A stretch of 64,000 nt of DNA from positions 287,673-351,672 of the forward strand of contig WRDF01000001.1 of NCBI GenBank assembly GCA_009783565.1, read 5' to 3'. The stretch comes from Rikenellaceae bacterium. Lineage in GTDB: Bacteria > Bacteroidota > Bacteroidia > Bacteroidales > Rikenellaceae. The notes below the pieces were generated by a model. That model was not told the origin of the DNA. It made no database searches and saw only the letters and a program-made list of their open reading frames with translations. Below are positions 19,501 through 27,429 of the stretch, piece after piece (the first letter of the stretch is position 1; the number at the start of each line of letters is the position of its first letter). Position numbers and translations under genes: made by a program.

Positions 19501-19918
19501 GTACCGGGATACCGTTTTCGTCCGTTACACGTCCGGTTATTACACCGGCAGACTGGTTCTGCTGTGCAGCCTGACGGCGTGAAATGGTGACCGTGCCATT
19601 CTGCAACGACCATTGAAAAGCGGTCTCGGCGACTAATCTGTCCATTACCGATTCAAGTGTGGCATTCGTAAACTGATAGTCGCGACGAGGGATCTCTTCC
19701 AGATCGTTCAGGCGGTAGAAAAACTCATAACGGGTGGATTCTTTAAGCGCGTTCAGCATCTGCTCCGCCGATGCCTGCCGAAGATCGAGCGTGATTCGTT
19801 GTTGAGCTTGGGCGTACACTTCCGTGAGCGGTGATGCGCACCATGTGATAGCGATCATAAGTAGAAGCAGACGGATGCAATTTCTGCTTCTCTTTTTGCA
19901 AAGTAGGTTTCTTTTCAT
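16517..19918 (-). CDS. SusC/RagA TonB-dependent outer-membrane transporter with STN domain
   Basis: The 1133-residue barrel imports nutrient across the outer membrane using TonB. After a signal peptide (to about residue 37) comes an STN domain (LDLRQASAEQMLNALKEST, about 42-112), which in such systems signals through the FecR anti-sigma factor. Next is a carboxypeptidase-D-like beta-sandwich (GVITGRVTDENGIPVLGASV, about 125-205), a plug domain (RVESITILKDAAAKAIYGAKAANGVV near 315-345) and a large barrel ending in aromatic F. The STN domain fits the fecR and ECF sigma genes immediately upstream, giving a substrate-responsive loop. Confidence 0.94.
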   Translation of the reverse strand: MKRNLLCKKRSRNCIRLLLLMIAITWCASPLTEVYAQAQQRITLDLRQASAEQMLNALKESTRYEFFYRLNDLEEIPRRDYQFTNATLESVMDRLVAETAFQWSLQNGTVTISRRQAAQQNQSAGVITGRVTDENGIPVLGASVALTGTPRGVITNANGEFRIDRITGSSASVRVSFVGMEIREQTVTVGSPVTIVLRPDVKAIENVVVTGLFDRPGDSFTGAATTIRGEQLALVGSTNIFQALRNIDASLSIMDNLEFGSDPNRMPEIELRGTSVFPLPDGGETSFRRMYENNPNQPLFILDGFETTITRIFDLDMSRVESITILKDAAAKAIYGAKAANGVVVIETTRSRDGSFRISYRGSVDITVPDLTSYNLTNSLEKLEVERLSGVYGNWQLGFQMRDEELYNYRLNLALSGLNTDWLSKPLRTGVGMRHTVGLELTEGRLNVMADVSYNNVEGVMKSSNRNTLSGSMSATYRLRPKFLFRNAMSVTYNNNSDSPYGTFEDYVRMNPYHDPYDSQGNLVKEFEGQTNPLWNARLNTSLTSNYLNFTNNFYAEYSPLQSLRLRLRVGVDTQRDESNRFYPAQHTMFAWMTSEEDMLRRGSYTHGVGRRNYLSGDFTLQYNKQFGRHLIMSNLAYSMGETRSQEISYMAEGFPSDKMNDMMFARGYALNSKPVGRESIVRDASVVGTLGYAYDNRFLADATLRTSASSRYSPDNRWGSFWSIGIGWNVHHEEWARDRRWLERLKLRSSIGSTGSQSVESNLTMTTYNYYTNDFYRTYRPYPASQSTLGAYIMRLANPDLLWQKKFDFNVGFDATISRLSMSFDYYISTTTNLVTQFSLPPSTGYLSISDNAGEVENKGINANMIYRLVSRPGFFMNLTGSFSMNTNTLKKLSDAMRAFNESQDILVDDRVGGGRWKPVLRYIEGGSMTALWAVPSLGINPQNGHEIYVRPDGTTTNTWSPLYQQIVGDSREKYRGNFGFNGEYKGFGLSLTCRFIVGGHLYNSTLVQRVENINIRENVDRRVFEGRWSEDNRFAPFKRLEPYNDADGNYVAIPATQPTSRFVQKRNELDIAAVSAYYDLGRLPAIKDMGFKRLRLGFNMNELHKFSSIKVERGTSYPFARTMSISLSAEF

Positions 19919-19969
19919 AAAAGGTCAGGTTTATGGAGTGGAATAATCTTAAAACAGGAGTATGCTGTT

Positions 19970-21145
19970 CTATTCCTTGGGGAACAGATAGATATTGCGG
20001 CCGTCTATGCGGTAGTCCAGTCCCGCTGTTTCACGCAGCAGGTCGAGCATCTGCACTATATCTCCGCGATGGCTCATGCGTACGGAAAAAATACCGAGCT
20101 GCTCGACGTTAAAGCCGGTGGTGATTATATCGACATTATACCGTTTTTCGAGGCTTTTTATTATAACATCGAGAGTTACGGCCTGGAAATCGAAATGGCC
20201 GTTGATCCATGCCGTAGAATTGGACGCGTCGGCAATATGCCTCACCGAGAGAAGGCCCGAATCGCGATTGAAAACAGCCTGATCGTTGGGGCTGAGAATT
20301 ACGTCCGCCTGTCCGTACCGCACGCTCACCGAACCTTCGACAAGGGTTACATACGTTTCCGCAATGTCGCCGTAGGCCTGCACGTTGAATTTAGTGCCCA
20401 GCACCCTGACGTTAAGATTGTCGTCGGTATGGATGGTAAAAGGCCGCCGGGCATCTGCCGCCACCTCGAAATATCCTTCGCCTCTCAGCGCTACCGAGCG
20501 CTCGTAGTCCGGAAAAACAGAGGGGAAAGACAGTTCCGATTCGGAATTAAGCACCACCTTGGTCCCGTCGACGAGCCACGCCGTGTAAATGCGGCCACGG
20601 GGAACGACTATCCGGTTCTGTACACTGATATTTTCTTCGGGCAGGCCGTCATCGGGCATATTGAACCTGATTTCGCTGTCGCTGATCGTCACATTCGAGT
20701 TGAAAATCGTGATGACAGTGTCGCGGGCCGAGAGTTCGAAACGGTCGTCTGCCCCCGTTATTAGCATCGCATATCCGGCGGAAGGCATAACGTAGGAATC
20801 TTCGACAACTGCCTGGCGCATCAGCCGCAATCCCGCGATCGATGCGAATATCAACACTGCCGCTGCCGTGCCGGCAATGGCGAGTTTGCGATATAGGCGG
20901 CGACGGCGGTTGCCGCGTAGTATCCTTTGCCGAAAATCATTGAATGCTGCGTCAGAAGGATAGCGGGAATAGCGTTCGAAGCCACGAATTATCTCTTTGC
21001 CGTCATATACCTCATCGTGCATTTTACGCAACTGCGCAGTGTCGAGAAGCGACTCCAATTCCGATTTTTGCTGCTGCGTAAGGTCCGACCCTGTCATGGC
21101 CGACATCAGCTCTACAATGCGAGAAAATTTATCTTCCTGTTTCAT
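19970..21145 (-). CDS. FecR-family anti-sigma factor
   Basis: The 391-residue protein has a cytoplasmic N-terminal part (about 1-85), one membrane helix (LAIAGTAAAVLIFASIAGL, about 87-107) and a periplasmic FecR domain (RGRIYTAWLVDGTKVVLNSESELSFP, then GEGYFEVAADARRPFTIHT). The C-terminal domain (VTLDVIIKSLEKRYNVDI, SVRMSHRGDIVQMLDLL) is the STN-interacting region typical of Bacteroidota FecR. It is encoded between the sigma factor and SusC and should hold or activate the sigma factor at 21267-21818 in answer to transporter occupancy. Confidence 0.92.
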   Translation of the reverse strand: MKQEDKFSRIVELMSAMTGSDLTQQQKSELESLLDTAQLRKMHDEVYDGKEIIRGFERYSRYPSDAAFNDFRQRILRGNRRRRLYRKLAIAGTAAAVLIFASIAGLRLMRQAVVEDSYVMPSAGYAMLITGADDRFELSARDTVITIFNSNVTISDSEIRFNMPDDGLPEENISVQNRIVVPRGRIYTAWLVDGTKVVLNSESELSFPSVFPDYERSVALRGEGYFEVAADARRPFTIHTDDNLNVRVLGTKFNVQAYGDIAETYVTLVEGSVSVRYGQADVILSPNDQAVFNRDSGLLSVRHIADASNSTAWINGHFDFQAVTLDVIIKSLEKRYNVDIITTGFNVEQLGIFSVRMSHRGDIVQMLDLLRETAGLDYRIDGRNIYLFPKE

Positions 21146-21266
21146 CGATCATACTTTTAGTACAATGCACCCATATATATAATGCGCGGCATGCCGCTTT
21201 GTACTACTCGAAACGGGGAAAAATGAGGTTAGGTTCGCTGTAAAGCAAAAAAACGAGGTTCGGCCT

Positions 21267-21818
21267 CTAAATAAAAAAGAGAAGGGGATTGTCTCCGAGC
21301 ACATTGCGCAATGCCTTTATGGCATGGCCCTTTTGTGCCTTTACGGTATTCGGGCTTATGCCGAGAATAGTCGCTATGCTTTCCCGATTGTGTCCTTCGA
21401 GGCTCAGCATAATTATTTTGCGCCGCTCCGGCGGCAATTCCTGTATGTGCAGATACAGTTTACGCAATAACTCCTCCCGAATGGTCTCTGCAAACTGACT
21501 TTCGTCAAATCCGGTATTTTCGTTCAGCAGCGCAAGTTTATCGGTATGTGTCTTCTGTGTCCGGAGATAGTGAAGAGAGTTGTTGTAGGTGGCTTTGTAC
21601 AAAAAGAACGTAAGTTCTTTCATACTGCCGAACACGCGGTCGGACCGCCAGATGGCCACAAATATTTCCTGTACTATATCTTCGGCGACGTCGCAGCGTT
21701 TCAAAATATTTTCCGCGTAAGAACACAGTGCGGGGAAATGTGACCGGTACAGCTCTTCCCATGCCGAAAGAGACTTGGCGTTCACATCTTTTACAATATC
21801 ACCCCGTCGGTGTCTCAT
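21267..21818 (-). CDS. ECF RNA polymerase sigma-70 factor of the SusC/D locus
   Basis: The 183-residue protein has sigma region 2 (WEELYRSHFPALCSYAENIL, then DVAEDIVQEIFVAIW) and region 4 (LPPERRKIIMLSLEGHNRESIATILGISPNTVKAQKGHAIKAL). It starts the seven-gene minus-strand unit and is followed by fecR after 121 bp. It is expected to transcribe the SusC/D operon when released. A TATCTTTG box on the same strand at 21937-21944 is a candidate housekeeping promoter for the sigma gene itself. Confidence 0.92.
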   Translation of the reverse strand: MRHRRGDIVKDVNAKSLSAWEELYRSHFPALCSYAENILKRCDVAEDIVQEIFVAIWRSDRVFGSMKELTFFLYKATYNNSLHYLRTQKTHTDKLALLNENTGFDESQFAETIREELLRKLYLHIQELPPERRKIIMLSLEGHNRESIATILGISPNTVKAQKGHAIKALRNVLGDNPLLFFI

Positions 21819-21936
21819 AACGGCTTCGACGTTTAATTCAGCTTTTTTCGTGACAGATAACGATTTATCAGCCGCGTTATTATGATAAAAATCACAATGT
21901 CATGCAACTGCCTCAAATAACTCTATTGACTAAGCG

Positions 21937-21944
21937 CAAAGATA
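21937..21944 (-). promoter_or_regulatory. Candidate -7 box for the ECF sigma gene (TATCTTTG)
   Basis: Minus-strand TATCTTTG lies 119 bp before the sigma gene start. It matches TAnnTTTG; a TTTG element at proper spacing is not obvious. Confidence 0.4.
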
Positions 21945-22301
21945 TGAATAATTCAAACAACCTGATGTCGGGTGAATTTTTCGCAGTGACCGCAACTCGA
22001 AGTATTTCGCAGAAAGTCAAGTAAGGGGGACCGTTTTATACGAGCAAAACTGCAAAAATATAGCCGGGCGTTAATGCCAAAAGTTACGTGATACGGAGTT
22101 ATTGAAACTGTGCAAAATACAGCGGAACAACGATACAGATTACAGTTTTTGTCCCTGAAACCAACATTTCTCCATAGGTTCGGTAAAAATGGCTACCTTT
22201 GGACGGTAGATTGCAGGAAAAACGGGCGTTCTTTATAATCGTCGGTTATGTTCGGGGTTACTCTATTTATCCGCGTTTTATCTTACTTCCGCTATCTTTA
22301 T

Positions 22302-22309
22302 TATATTTG
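22302..22309 (+). promoter_or_regulatory. Candidate -7 box for tgt (TATATTTG)
   Basis: TATATTTG ends 11 bp before the tgt ATG, with a TTTTA stretch about 21 bp further upstream as a weak -33 element. If used, the tgt messenger would be nearly leaderless. Confidence 0.5.
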
Positions 22310-22320
22310 TAGAATATAAG

Positions 22321-23451
22321 ATGAAGTTCGAATTACAGCATACGGCCGCAGGGACGCGGGCAAGGGCGGGACGCATCGAAACGGCGCATGGCGCTGTGCA
22401 TACGCCCGTCTTTATGCCCGTGGGGACAGCGGCGAGCGTGAAGGGAATTTTCCACCGCGACCTGGCGGATGACGCGCATGCCGAGATAATTCTCGCGAAC
22501 ACTTATCATCTATATCTGCGTCCGGGCATAGAGATTCTGGAAAAAGCGGGCGGCGTGCACCGGTTTTCATCGTGGACGCGCCCGATGCTTACCGACAGCG
22601 GCGGATTTCAGGTGTTTTCGTTGGCCGCGTGCCGAAAGATCACGGAAGAGGGGTGTCGGTTCAGCTCACATATCGACGGGTCGAAACACCTGTTCACGCC
22701 TGAAAATGTGATAGATACGCAGCGCGCCATAGGGGCGGACATCATCATGGCGTTCGACGAATGCCCGCCGGGTGATGCGCCACGCGATTACGCCGCGAAG
22801 TCTCTCGACCTTACGCACCGTTGGCTGGAACGCTGTTTCGAGCAATACGCGCGCACCGAGCCGCGCTACGGTTACGCTCAAACGCTTTTCCCAATCGTGC
22901 AGGGCGTGGTTTATCCCGACCTGCGGGCGCGCTCGGCGGAGTTCGTAACCCGCTTTAATGCAGACGGTTACGCCATCGGCGGGCTGGCGGTGGGCGAACC
23001 TGCGCCCGTGATGTATGAGATGGTTGAGCTTGTAACCGATATTCTGCCTGCCGACCGGCCGCGTTATCTGATGGGTGTCGGCACGCCGGTGAATATTTTG
23101 GAGGCAATCGACAGAGGCGTGGATATGTTCGACTGCGTGATGCCCACGCGCAACGGGCGCAACGGGATGCTGTTCACGAGCGAGGGGATCATCAATATCC
23201 GCAACGAGAAGTGGCGCGAAGATTTTTCGCCGCTCGACCCCGCAGGGACGAGTTTTGTGGATCGTACCTACACCAAGGCTTATCTGCGGCATCTGGCGAT
23301 TTCGGGCGAGATGCTGGCCGCCGAGATAGCATCGCTGCACAACGTGGCGTTCTACATTTGGCTCGTCGGCGAGGCACGGCGGCGAATCGCGGCAGGTGAT
23401 TTTGCGCAATGGAAGGCGGAGATGGTGGAACGGCTGGCAAGAAGACTTTGA
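22321..23451 (+). CDS. tgt: Queuine/preQ1 tRNA-ribosyltransferase
   Basis: Tgt exchanges guanine-34 of GUN tRNAs for preQ1 on the way to queuosine. At 376 residues it has normal length. The catalytic aspartates D92 (TDSGGFQVFSL) and D271 (FDCVMPTRNGRNG) are present, with GGLAVGE in the substrate pocket. The usual structural zinc site CxCxxC is missing: the corresponding stretch reads FSPLDPAGTSFVDRTYTKAYLRHL (given in two parts: residues 302-315 and 316-325), with no cysteine. The later histidine (ASLHN) remains. I believe related Bacteroidota enzymes share this loss. The gene is followed by a small hairpin and then murI. Confidence 0.93.
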   Translation: MKFELQHTAAGTRARAGRIETAHGAVHTPVFMPVGTAASVKGIFHRDLADDAHAEIILANTYHLYLRPGIEILEKAGGVHRFSSWTRPMLTDSGGFQVFSLAACRKITEEGCRFSSHIDGSKHLFTPENVIDTQRAIGADIIMAFDECPPGDAPRDYAAKSLDLTHRWLERCFEQYARTEPRYGYAQTLFPIVQGVVYPDLRARSAEFVTRFNADGYAIGGLAVGEPAPVMYEMVELVTDILPADRPRYLMGVGTPVNILEAIDRGVDMFDCVMPTRNGRNGMLFTSEGIINIRNEKWREDFSPLDPAGTSFVDRTYTKAYLRHLAISGEMLAAEIASLHNVAFYIWLVGEARRRIAAGDFAQWKAEMVERLARRL

Positions 23452-23453
23452 CA

Positions 23454-23478
23454 CATGCGTTTTATTGGCTAACGCATG
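23454..23478 (+). terminator. Small hairpin after tgt
   Basis: CATGCGTT and AACGCATG form an 8-bp stem around a 9-nt loop starting at the tgt stop. No T-run follows directly, so termination is uncertain. Confidence 0.4.
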
Positions 23479-23505
23479 ACTCGTAATTTTTAATTCGTAA
23501 TTTAA

Positions 23506-24270
23506 ATGATAGGCGTTTTCGATTCGGGGCTTGGCGGACTCAGCATCTGGCAGCAGGTGCGGGCGGCGTTGCCGTGCGAATCGATCGTCTATTATGGCGA
23601 CGGAGCGAATTGTCCGTATGGCGGGCGGACAGAAGACGAAGTTACGCAGCTGACGATGGCAGGCGTGGAGTTCCTGATAGAAAAAAAGGGTGCAAAGCTC
23701 GTTGTAATCGCGTGCAACACGGCGACAGCAACGGCAATCGACGCGGTACGCGCGCGGTGGCCGGGAGTGCCGATAGTCGGGATGTTGCCGGCGATAAAAC
23801 CTGCCGCACTTTCGACGCGCACGGGCGTGGTAGCGATTCTGGGTACGGAGAGGTCGCTTTGCAGCGAGAAACTGCGGCAATATACGGAAGAATTCGCGGC
23901 GGGCGTGGAGGTTATATCGGCGGTGGGCACGGGGTTCGTGGAGTTGGTGGAGCGCGACATGGAGGGTACGCCAGAGGCTCTGGGAGCAGTGCGGGCGGTC
24001 GTCGAGCCGCTTGTCGCGCGCGGTGCAGACATGTTGGTGCTGGGGTGCACGCACTACCCTTTTCTGGCAGACGAGATTCGCCGTGTTATCGCGGGGCGCG
24101 AGGTGGAGATCATCGATCCCGCACCTGCCATAGCGCGGCGCGTGGCACAACTTCTCGCCGAGCATAAATTGGCGGCTGATGATTCTCACGAACCCGAGTA
24201 TGAATTCTATACGCTTGCAGGTGGGGAATACCTGCAAAAAATGAAACGCAAAACGGAGGTTATGCGATGA
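23506..24270 (+). CDS. murI: Glutamate racemase
   Basis: MurI makes D-glutamate for peptidoglycan. The 254-residue protein begins with IGVFDSGLGGLSIWQQV. The two catalytic cysteines are C70 (VVIACNTATATAI) and C181 (LVLGCTHYPFL). CPYGGRTEDEV is also diagnostic. The last four bases overlap the murG start (ATGA), so the two cell-wall genes are translationally coupled. Confidence 0.96.
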   Translation: MIGVFDSGLGGLSIWQQVRAALPCESIVYYGDGANCPYGGRTEDEVTQLTMAGVEFLIEKKGAKLVVIACNTATATAIDAVRARWPGVPIVGMLPAIKPAALSTRTGVVAILGTERSLCSEKLRQYTEEFAAGVEVISAVGTGFVELVERDMEGTPEALGAVRAVVEPLVARGADMLVLGCTHYPFLADEIRRVIAGREVEIIDPAPAIARRVAQLLAEHKLAADDSHEPEYEFYTLAGGEYLQKMKRKTEVMR

Positions 24271-25403
24271 ACAAATACCGTATAATATTGAGCGGCGGCG
24301 GCACGGGCGGACATATCTACCCTGCGGTGGCGGTGGCGGAAGCGCTGGAACGCAGGCTCAGACGCGAGAATGTGGAGTTGCTGTTCGTGGGCGCGGAAGG
24401 GCGGATGGAGATGGAGAAAATCCCCGCGCTCGGATATAACATTCAGGGACTGCCGGTGGCAGGGATACAGCGCAAACTGTCGCTCGCAAACCTGAAATTG
24501 CCGTTCAAGATCGCAGCAAGCGTGCGACGGGCGCGGCAGGTGATCCGCGACTTCGCACCCGACGTAGTAGCCGGATTCGGAGGCTATGCGAGCGGACCTG
24601 TTCTGTGGAGCGCCCAGCGGATGGGACTGCCGACGCTCGTGCAGGAACAGAACTCGTATGCGGGCGTGACAAATAAACTGCTCGCGAAGCGGGCGAAGAA
24701 AATATGCGTGGCATATTACGGTATGGAACGGTTTTTTCCCGCCGCGAAGATCGTTTTCACGGGTAATCCTTTGCGCGGAAGTTTCGGGCAGACGGGAGAC
24801 GCACGTGCGGAGGCACTCGAATACTTCGGTCTGTGTGCTGACAGACCGGTGCTTCTCGTGGTGGGCGGCAGTCTCGGCACGCGTACTCTGAACGAGATGA
24901 TGAAGCGGTGGGTCGCCAGGCGTACGAGCGACGACAAATTGCAGGTGATCTGGCAGACAGGGAAATTCTACGCGGCGGAGATGGACGGATTTATGGCCGG
25001 GCGGAAAGCCGACGGAGTGTGGCGCGGGGCGTTCATCGAGCGCATGGACTATGCCTATGCGGCGGCCGATGTGGTGGTGTCGCGTTCGGGAGCGAACACG
25101 GTGTCGGAGCTGTGTCTGGTCGGCAAACCTGCGATTTTTGTGCCTTCGCCGAACGTCGCGGAGGATCATCAGACCAAGAACGCGGCGGCACTGGTCGCAC
25201 GCGATGCGGCAATTATGGTGCGCGACGCGGATGCCGTAACGCAGGTCATGCCTGCGGTTCGAGGGCTGCTCGCCGACACTGCGCGCATGTCCGCGCTCGC
25301 CGATAATATGCGGTCGCTCGGCATCGCCGACTCGGCCGACCGTATTGCCGCGCTTATTGTGGGTATGGTTGATGCGGCGCGCGCACACGTGGTATCGCCG
25401 TAG
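24267..25403 (+). CDS. murG: UDP-GlcNAc:undecaprenyl-PP-MurNAc-pentapeptide GlcNAc transferase
   Basis: MurG converts lipid I to lipid II at the inner face of the membrane. The 378-residue GT28 enzyme has the glycine-rich loop GGGTGGHIYPAVAVAEAL at residues 10-27, a second loop GGSLGTRTLNEMM, and the UDP-GlcNAc site RSGANTVSELCLVGKPAIFVPSP, followed by DHQTKNA. GFGGYASGPVLWSAQ and LVQEQNSYAGVTNKLLAKRA fit family patterns. It sits outside the main mur/fts cluster, paired with murI. Confidence 0.96.
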   Translation: MNKYRIILSGGGTGGHIYPAVAVAEALERRLRRENVELLFVGAEGRMEMEKIPALGYNIQGLPVAGIQRKLSLANLKLPFKIAASVRRARQVIRDFAPDVVAGFGGYASGPVLWSAQRMGLPTLVQEQNSYAGVTNKLLAKRAKKICVAYYGMERFFPAAKIVFTGNPLRGSFGQTGDARAEALEYFGLCADRPVLLVVGGSLGTRTLNEMMKRWVARRTSDDKLQVIWQTGKFYAAEMDGFMAGRKADGVWRGAFIERMDYAYAAADVVVSRSGANTVSELCLVGKPAIFVPSPNVAEDHQTKNAAALVARDAAIMVRDADAVTQVMPAVRGLLADTARMSALADNMRSLGIADSADRIAALIVGMVDAARAHVVSP

Positions 25404-25428
25404 AGAGCTCATATTAAAATTCAAAAAT

Positions 25429-26682
25429 ATGAAAACCGCATTTTCGAGCCTTTTTGCAATTTTTCTGACAGTTGCAGTAGTTCAGGCACAAGACTATCGT
25501 TTCGAACACGGCCCATATCTCCAAGAGTTGACCGAAGACGGCGTTACCGTTGTCTTCGCAACCAGCGCCAAAGGTTTTTCGTGGGTCGAGATCGTCGAGG
25601 CCGACCGCGTCGGGCATGAAGAACCGCGCCGTGTTTACGATGTGCGCGACGGCCTGCGTACTGCATATAACACGCTGAATGCTATTCGTATCGAAGGTCT
25701 GCAAGCGGCAACGCGCTATGCTTATCGCCTGCAATCGAAGGAAATGACGCAGTTTCAGGCCTACAATATCGTTTTTGGCGACAGCATCGCGTCGCGGTGG
25801 CATGAATTCAGTACGCTCGACCCGCTGCGCGCGCAAATATCGTTCATCGCCGTGAGCGATATTCACGAAGACAGCGAAAAATTGCGCACGCTGCTCACGC
25901 ACGCGGATATCGACAGCGCTGACAAGGTGTTCTACATCGGCGATATGATGAACCATTACAGCCACGAGAAGACCCCGTGGCACGGGTTTCTCGACGAAAG
26001 CGTGAGGCTGTTCGCTACCGAGCGGCCGTTCATTCTGGTGCGCGGCAACCATGAGACGCGCGGCCCGTTGGCACGACAGTACCATGAGCTGTTCCCCGCG
26101 CGCAGTGGCAACTTCTACACCATGTTTCGCGCTGGCGATGTGGCGTTCATAGTGCTCGACGGCGGCGAAGATAAACCCGATACACATGAGGCATACGCCG
26201 GTCTGGGTGACTTCGACGCCTATCGCGAGCGGCAGGCCGAGTGGCTGGCCGAGGTGGTGCAGAGCGACGAATTCCGCACGGCGCGCTGGCGCGTGGTGAT
26301 GTCGCACTTCCCGCCATATTCGTCGCGCAGCAACCATTGGCATGGCATGAGCGAAACCAATCGCCTGTTCATGCCCATCCTGAATGAAGCGGGCATCGAC
26401 GCGATGTTCGCCGGCCACACTCACAGTTTCGAGATACTGCCGCCGGCGACGGGAGACCGTAGCGAAACGATCGAGATCGTGAACAGATGGGGAGGACAAA
26501 ACGAGGTTCTTGGGACTATCGGGCGCACTAACACCTTCCCGATCGTTATCGGCAGCAACCGCAGCGTTACGCGCGTGGATGCGGACGAACACCGGATGCG
26601 GATAGTGGTCCTGGACGTGGACGGGAATACGCTATGCGAGACACACTTACGTGTGTCTTCCAGCCTGCCGGATGATAATTAA
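25429..26682 (+). CDS. Secreted calcineurin-like metallophosphoesterase with N-terminal FN3-like domain
   Basis: The ATG at 25429 gives a signal peptide (MKTAFSSLFAIFLTVAVVQAQ) and a 417-residue exported protein. Residues about 25-140 look like a fibronectin-III/purple-acid-phosphatase N-terminal domain (DGVTVVFATSAKGFSWVEIV, IEGLQAATRYAYRLQS). The phosphoesterase domain has all metal motifs: VSDIHED, YIGDMMNH, LVRGNHETRG, MSHFPPYS and FAGHTHSFE. The substrate is not known. The final codons (ETHLRVSSSLPDDN) are read from a family B repeat that also supplies the stop, so the tail is probably recent. The next gene starts 2 bp after the stop. Confidence 0.88.
   Translation: MKTAFSSLFAIFLTVAVVQAQDYRFEHGPYLQELTEDGVTVVFATSAKGFSWVEIVEADRVGHEEPRRVYDVRDGLRTAYNTLNAIRIEGLQAATRYAYRLQSKEMTQFQAYNIVFGDSIASRWHEFSTLDPLRAQISFIAVSDIHEDSEKLRTLLTHADIDSADKVFYIGDMMNHYSHEKTPWHGFLDESVRLFATERPFILVRGNHETRGPLARQYHELFPARSGNFYTMFRAGDVAFIVLDGGEDKPDTHEAYAGLGDFDAYRERQAEWLAEVVQSDEFRTARWRVVMSHFPPYSSRSNHWHGMSETNRLFMPILNEAGIDAMFAGHTHSFEILPPATGDRSETIEIVNRWGGQNEVLGTIGRTNTFPIVIGSNRSVTRVDADEHRMRIVVLDVDGNTLCETHLRVSSSLPDDN
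26640..26679. repeat. Dispersed repeat, family B, copy 1 (overlaps a gene end)
   Basis: GACACACTTACGTGTGTC is a near-palindrome followed by TTCCAGCCTGCCGGATGATAAT. The unit forms the last 13 codons and stop of the phosphoesterase gene. Copies occur at 49218, 56729 and, inverted, at 61368. Confidence 0.7.
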
Positions 26683-26684
26683 AT

Positions 26685-27344
26685 ATGCGTATGACTGCAA
26701 AAAAACATAAAGTGCTGCTGGTGGACGACCATACGCTGTTTCGTCGCGGACTGCGCGGACTGCTCGAATCGCAGGGGCTTGCCGAAATCGTCGGCGAGGC
26801 GTCGGACGGCGTGGAATTTCTCGAAATACTGCCAGCGAGCGGAGCGCAGATCGTGTTGTTGGACATCGACATGCCGCGTATGGGCGGCGCAGAGGCGGCG
26901 GCCAAAGCGCTCGAAGCGTATCACGACCTGCGCATAATCACTCTTTCGATGCACGGCGACGAACATTATTATTTCTCGATGGTGTCGGCAGGCGTGAAAG
27001 GATTTCTGCTCAAAAGTTCGGAGATCGCAGAGGTTGCCACGGCGATCGACACGGTGGGCAGAGGGGGCACTTATTTTTCACAGGAGTTGCTGCAAGGGCT
27101 GGTAGGTATCCTGCGCACCTCTTCGCGACAGCGTGAAGAGACGGCAGACAGCCTATCGGAACGCGAGTTGGAGATATTGCTGCTTATTTGTCGCGGATTG
27201 TCTAATCACGAGATCGCCGATGCGCTCTTTATCTCGAAGCGTACCGTCGATAAGCACCGCGCGAACATCATGTCGAAAACCGACACCAAGAACACGGCCA
27301 ACCTCGTGGTATGGGCGATAAAAAAAGGAATGGTGGAGATATAA
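26685..27344 (+). CDS. NarL/LuxR-type response regulator, orphan
   Basis: The 219-residue protein has a receiver domain (VLLVDDHTLFRRGLRGLLES; phosphoacceptor D60 in LLDIDMPRMGG; lysine in GFLLKSSE) and a C-terminal LuxR helix-turn-helix (LSERELEILLLICRGLSNHEIADALFISKRTVDKHR, about residues 150-186). No histidine kinase is adjacent. The start at 26685 (MRMTAKKHK) is only 2 bp after the phosphoesterase stop; the second methionine at 26691 is an equal candidate. It could be cotranscribed with that gene. Targets are unknown. Confidence 0.9.
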   Translation: MRMTAKKHKVLLVDDHTLFRRGLRGLLESQGLAEIVGEASDGVEFLEILPASGAQIVLLDIDMPRMGGAEAAAKALEAYHDLRIITLSMHGDEHYYFSMVSAGVKGFLLKSSEIAEVATAIDTVGRGGTYFSQELLQGLVGILRTSSRQREETADSLSERELEILLLICRGLSNHEIADALFISKRTVDKHRANIMSKTDTKNTANLVVWAIKKGMVEI

Positions 27345-27353
27345 TTGTCCGTC

Positions 27354-27369
27354 CACGCAAGTTTGCGTG
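27354..27369 (+). terminator. Small hairpin after the response regulator
   Basis: CACGCAA and TTGCGTG form a 7-bp stem 10 bp past the stop. A second inverted repeat of the AATTACGAATT type fills the rest of the gap to nrnA. Confidence 0.35.
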
Positions 27370-27429
27370 AACAAACTACTAAATCAATTACGAATTACGA
27401 ATCGGGTTTGCGTCAACTGTAATTCGTAA

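Larger units (their letters stand above)
21819..22320. other. 502-bp divergent intergenic region
   Basis: The region between the ECF sigma gene (minus) and tgt (plus) has no open frame I would call a gene. It holds TATCTTTG on the minus strand (21937-21944), TACCTTTG on the plus strand (22194-22201) and TATATTTG on the plus strand (22302-22309). The middle box has no gene close behind it and could start a longer tgt leader or a small RNA; I see no strong hairpin to support the latter. Confidence 0.5.

Noticed and set aside
22666..24237. A 523-codon open frame on the minus strand over tgt and murI
   Set aside because: Composition is rich in R and H with no motif, and both sense genes are certain.
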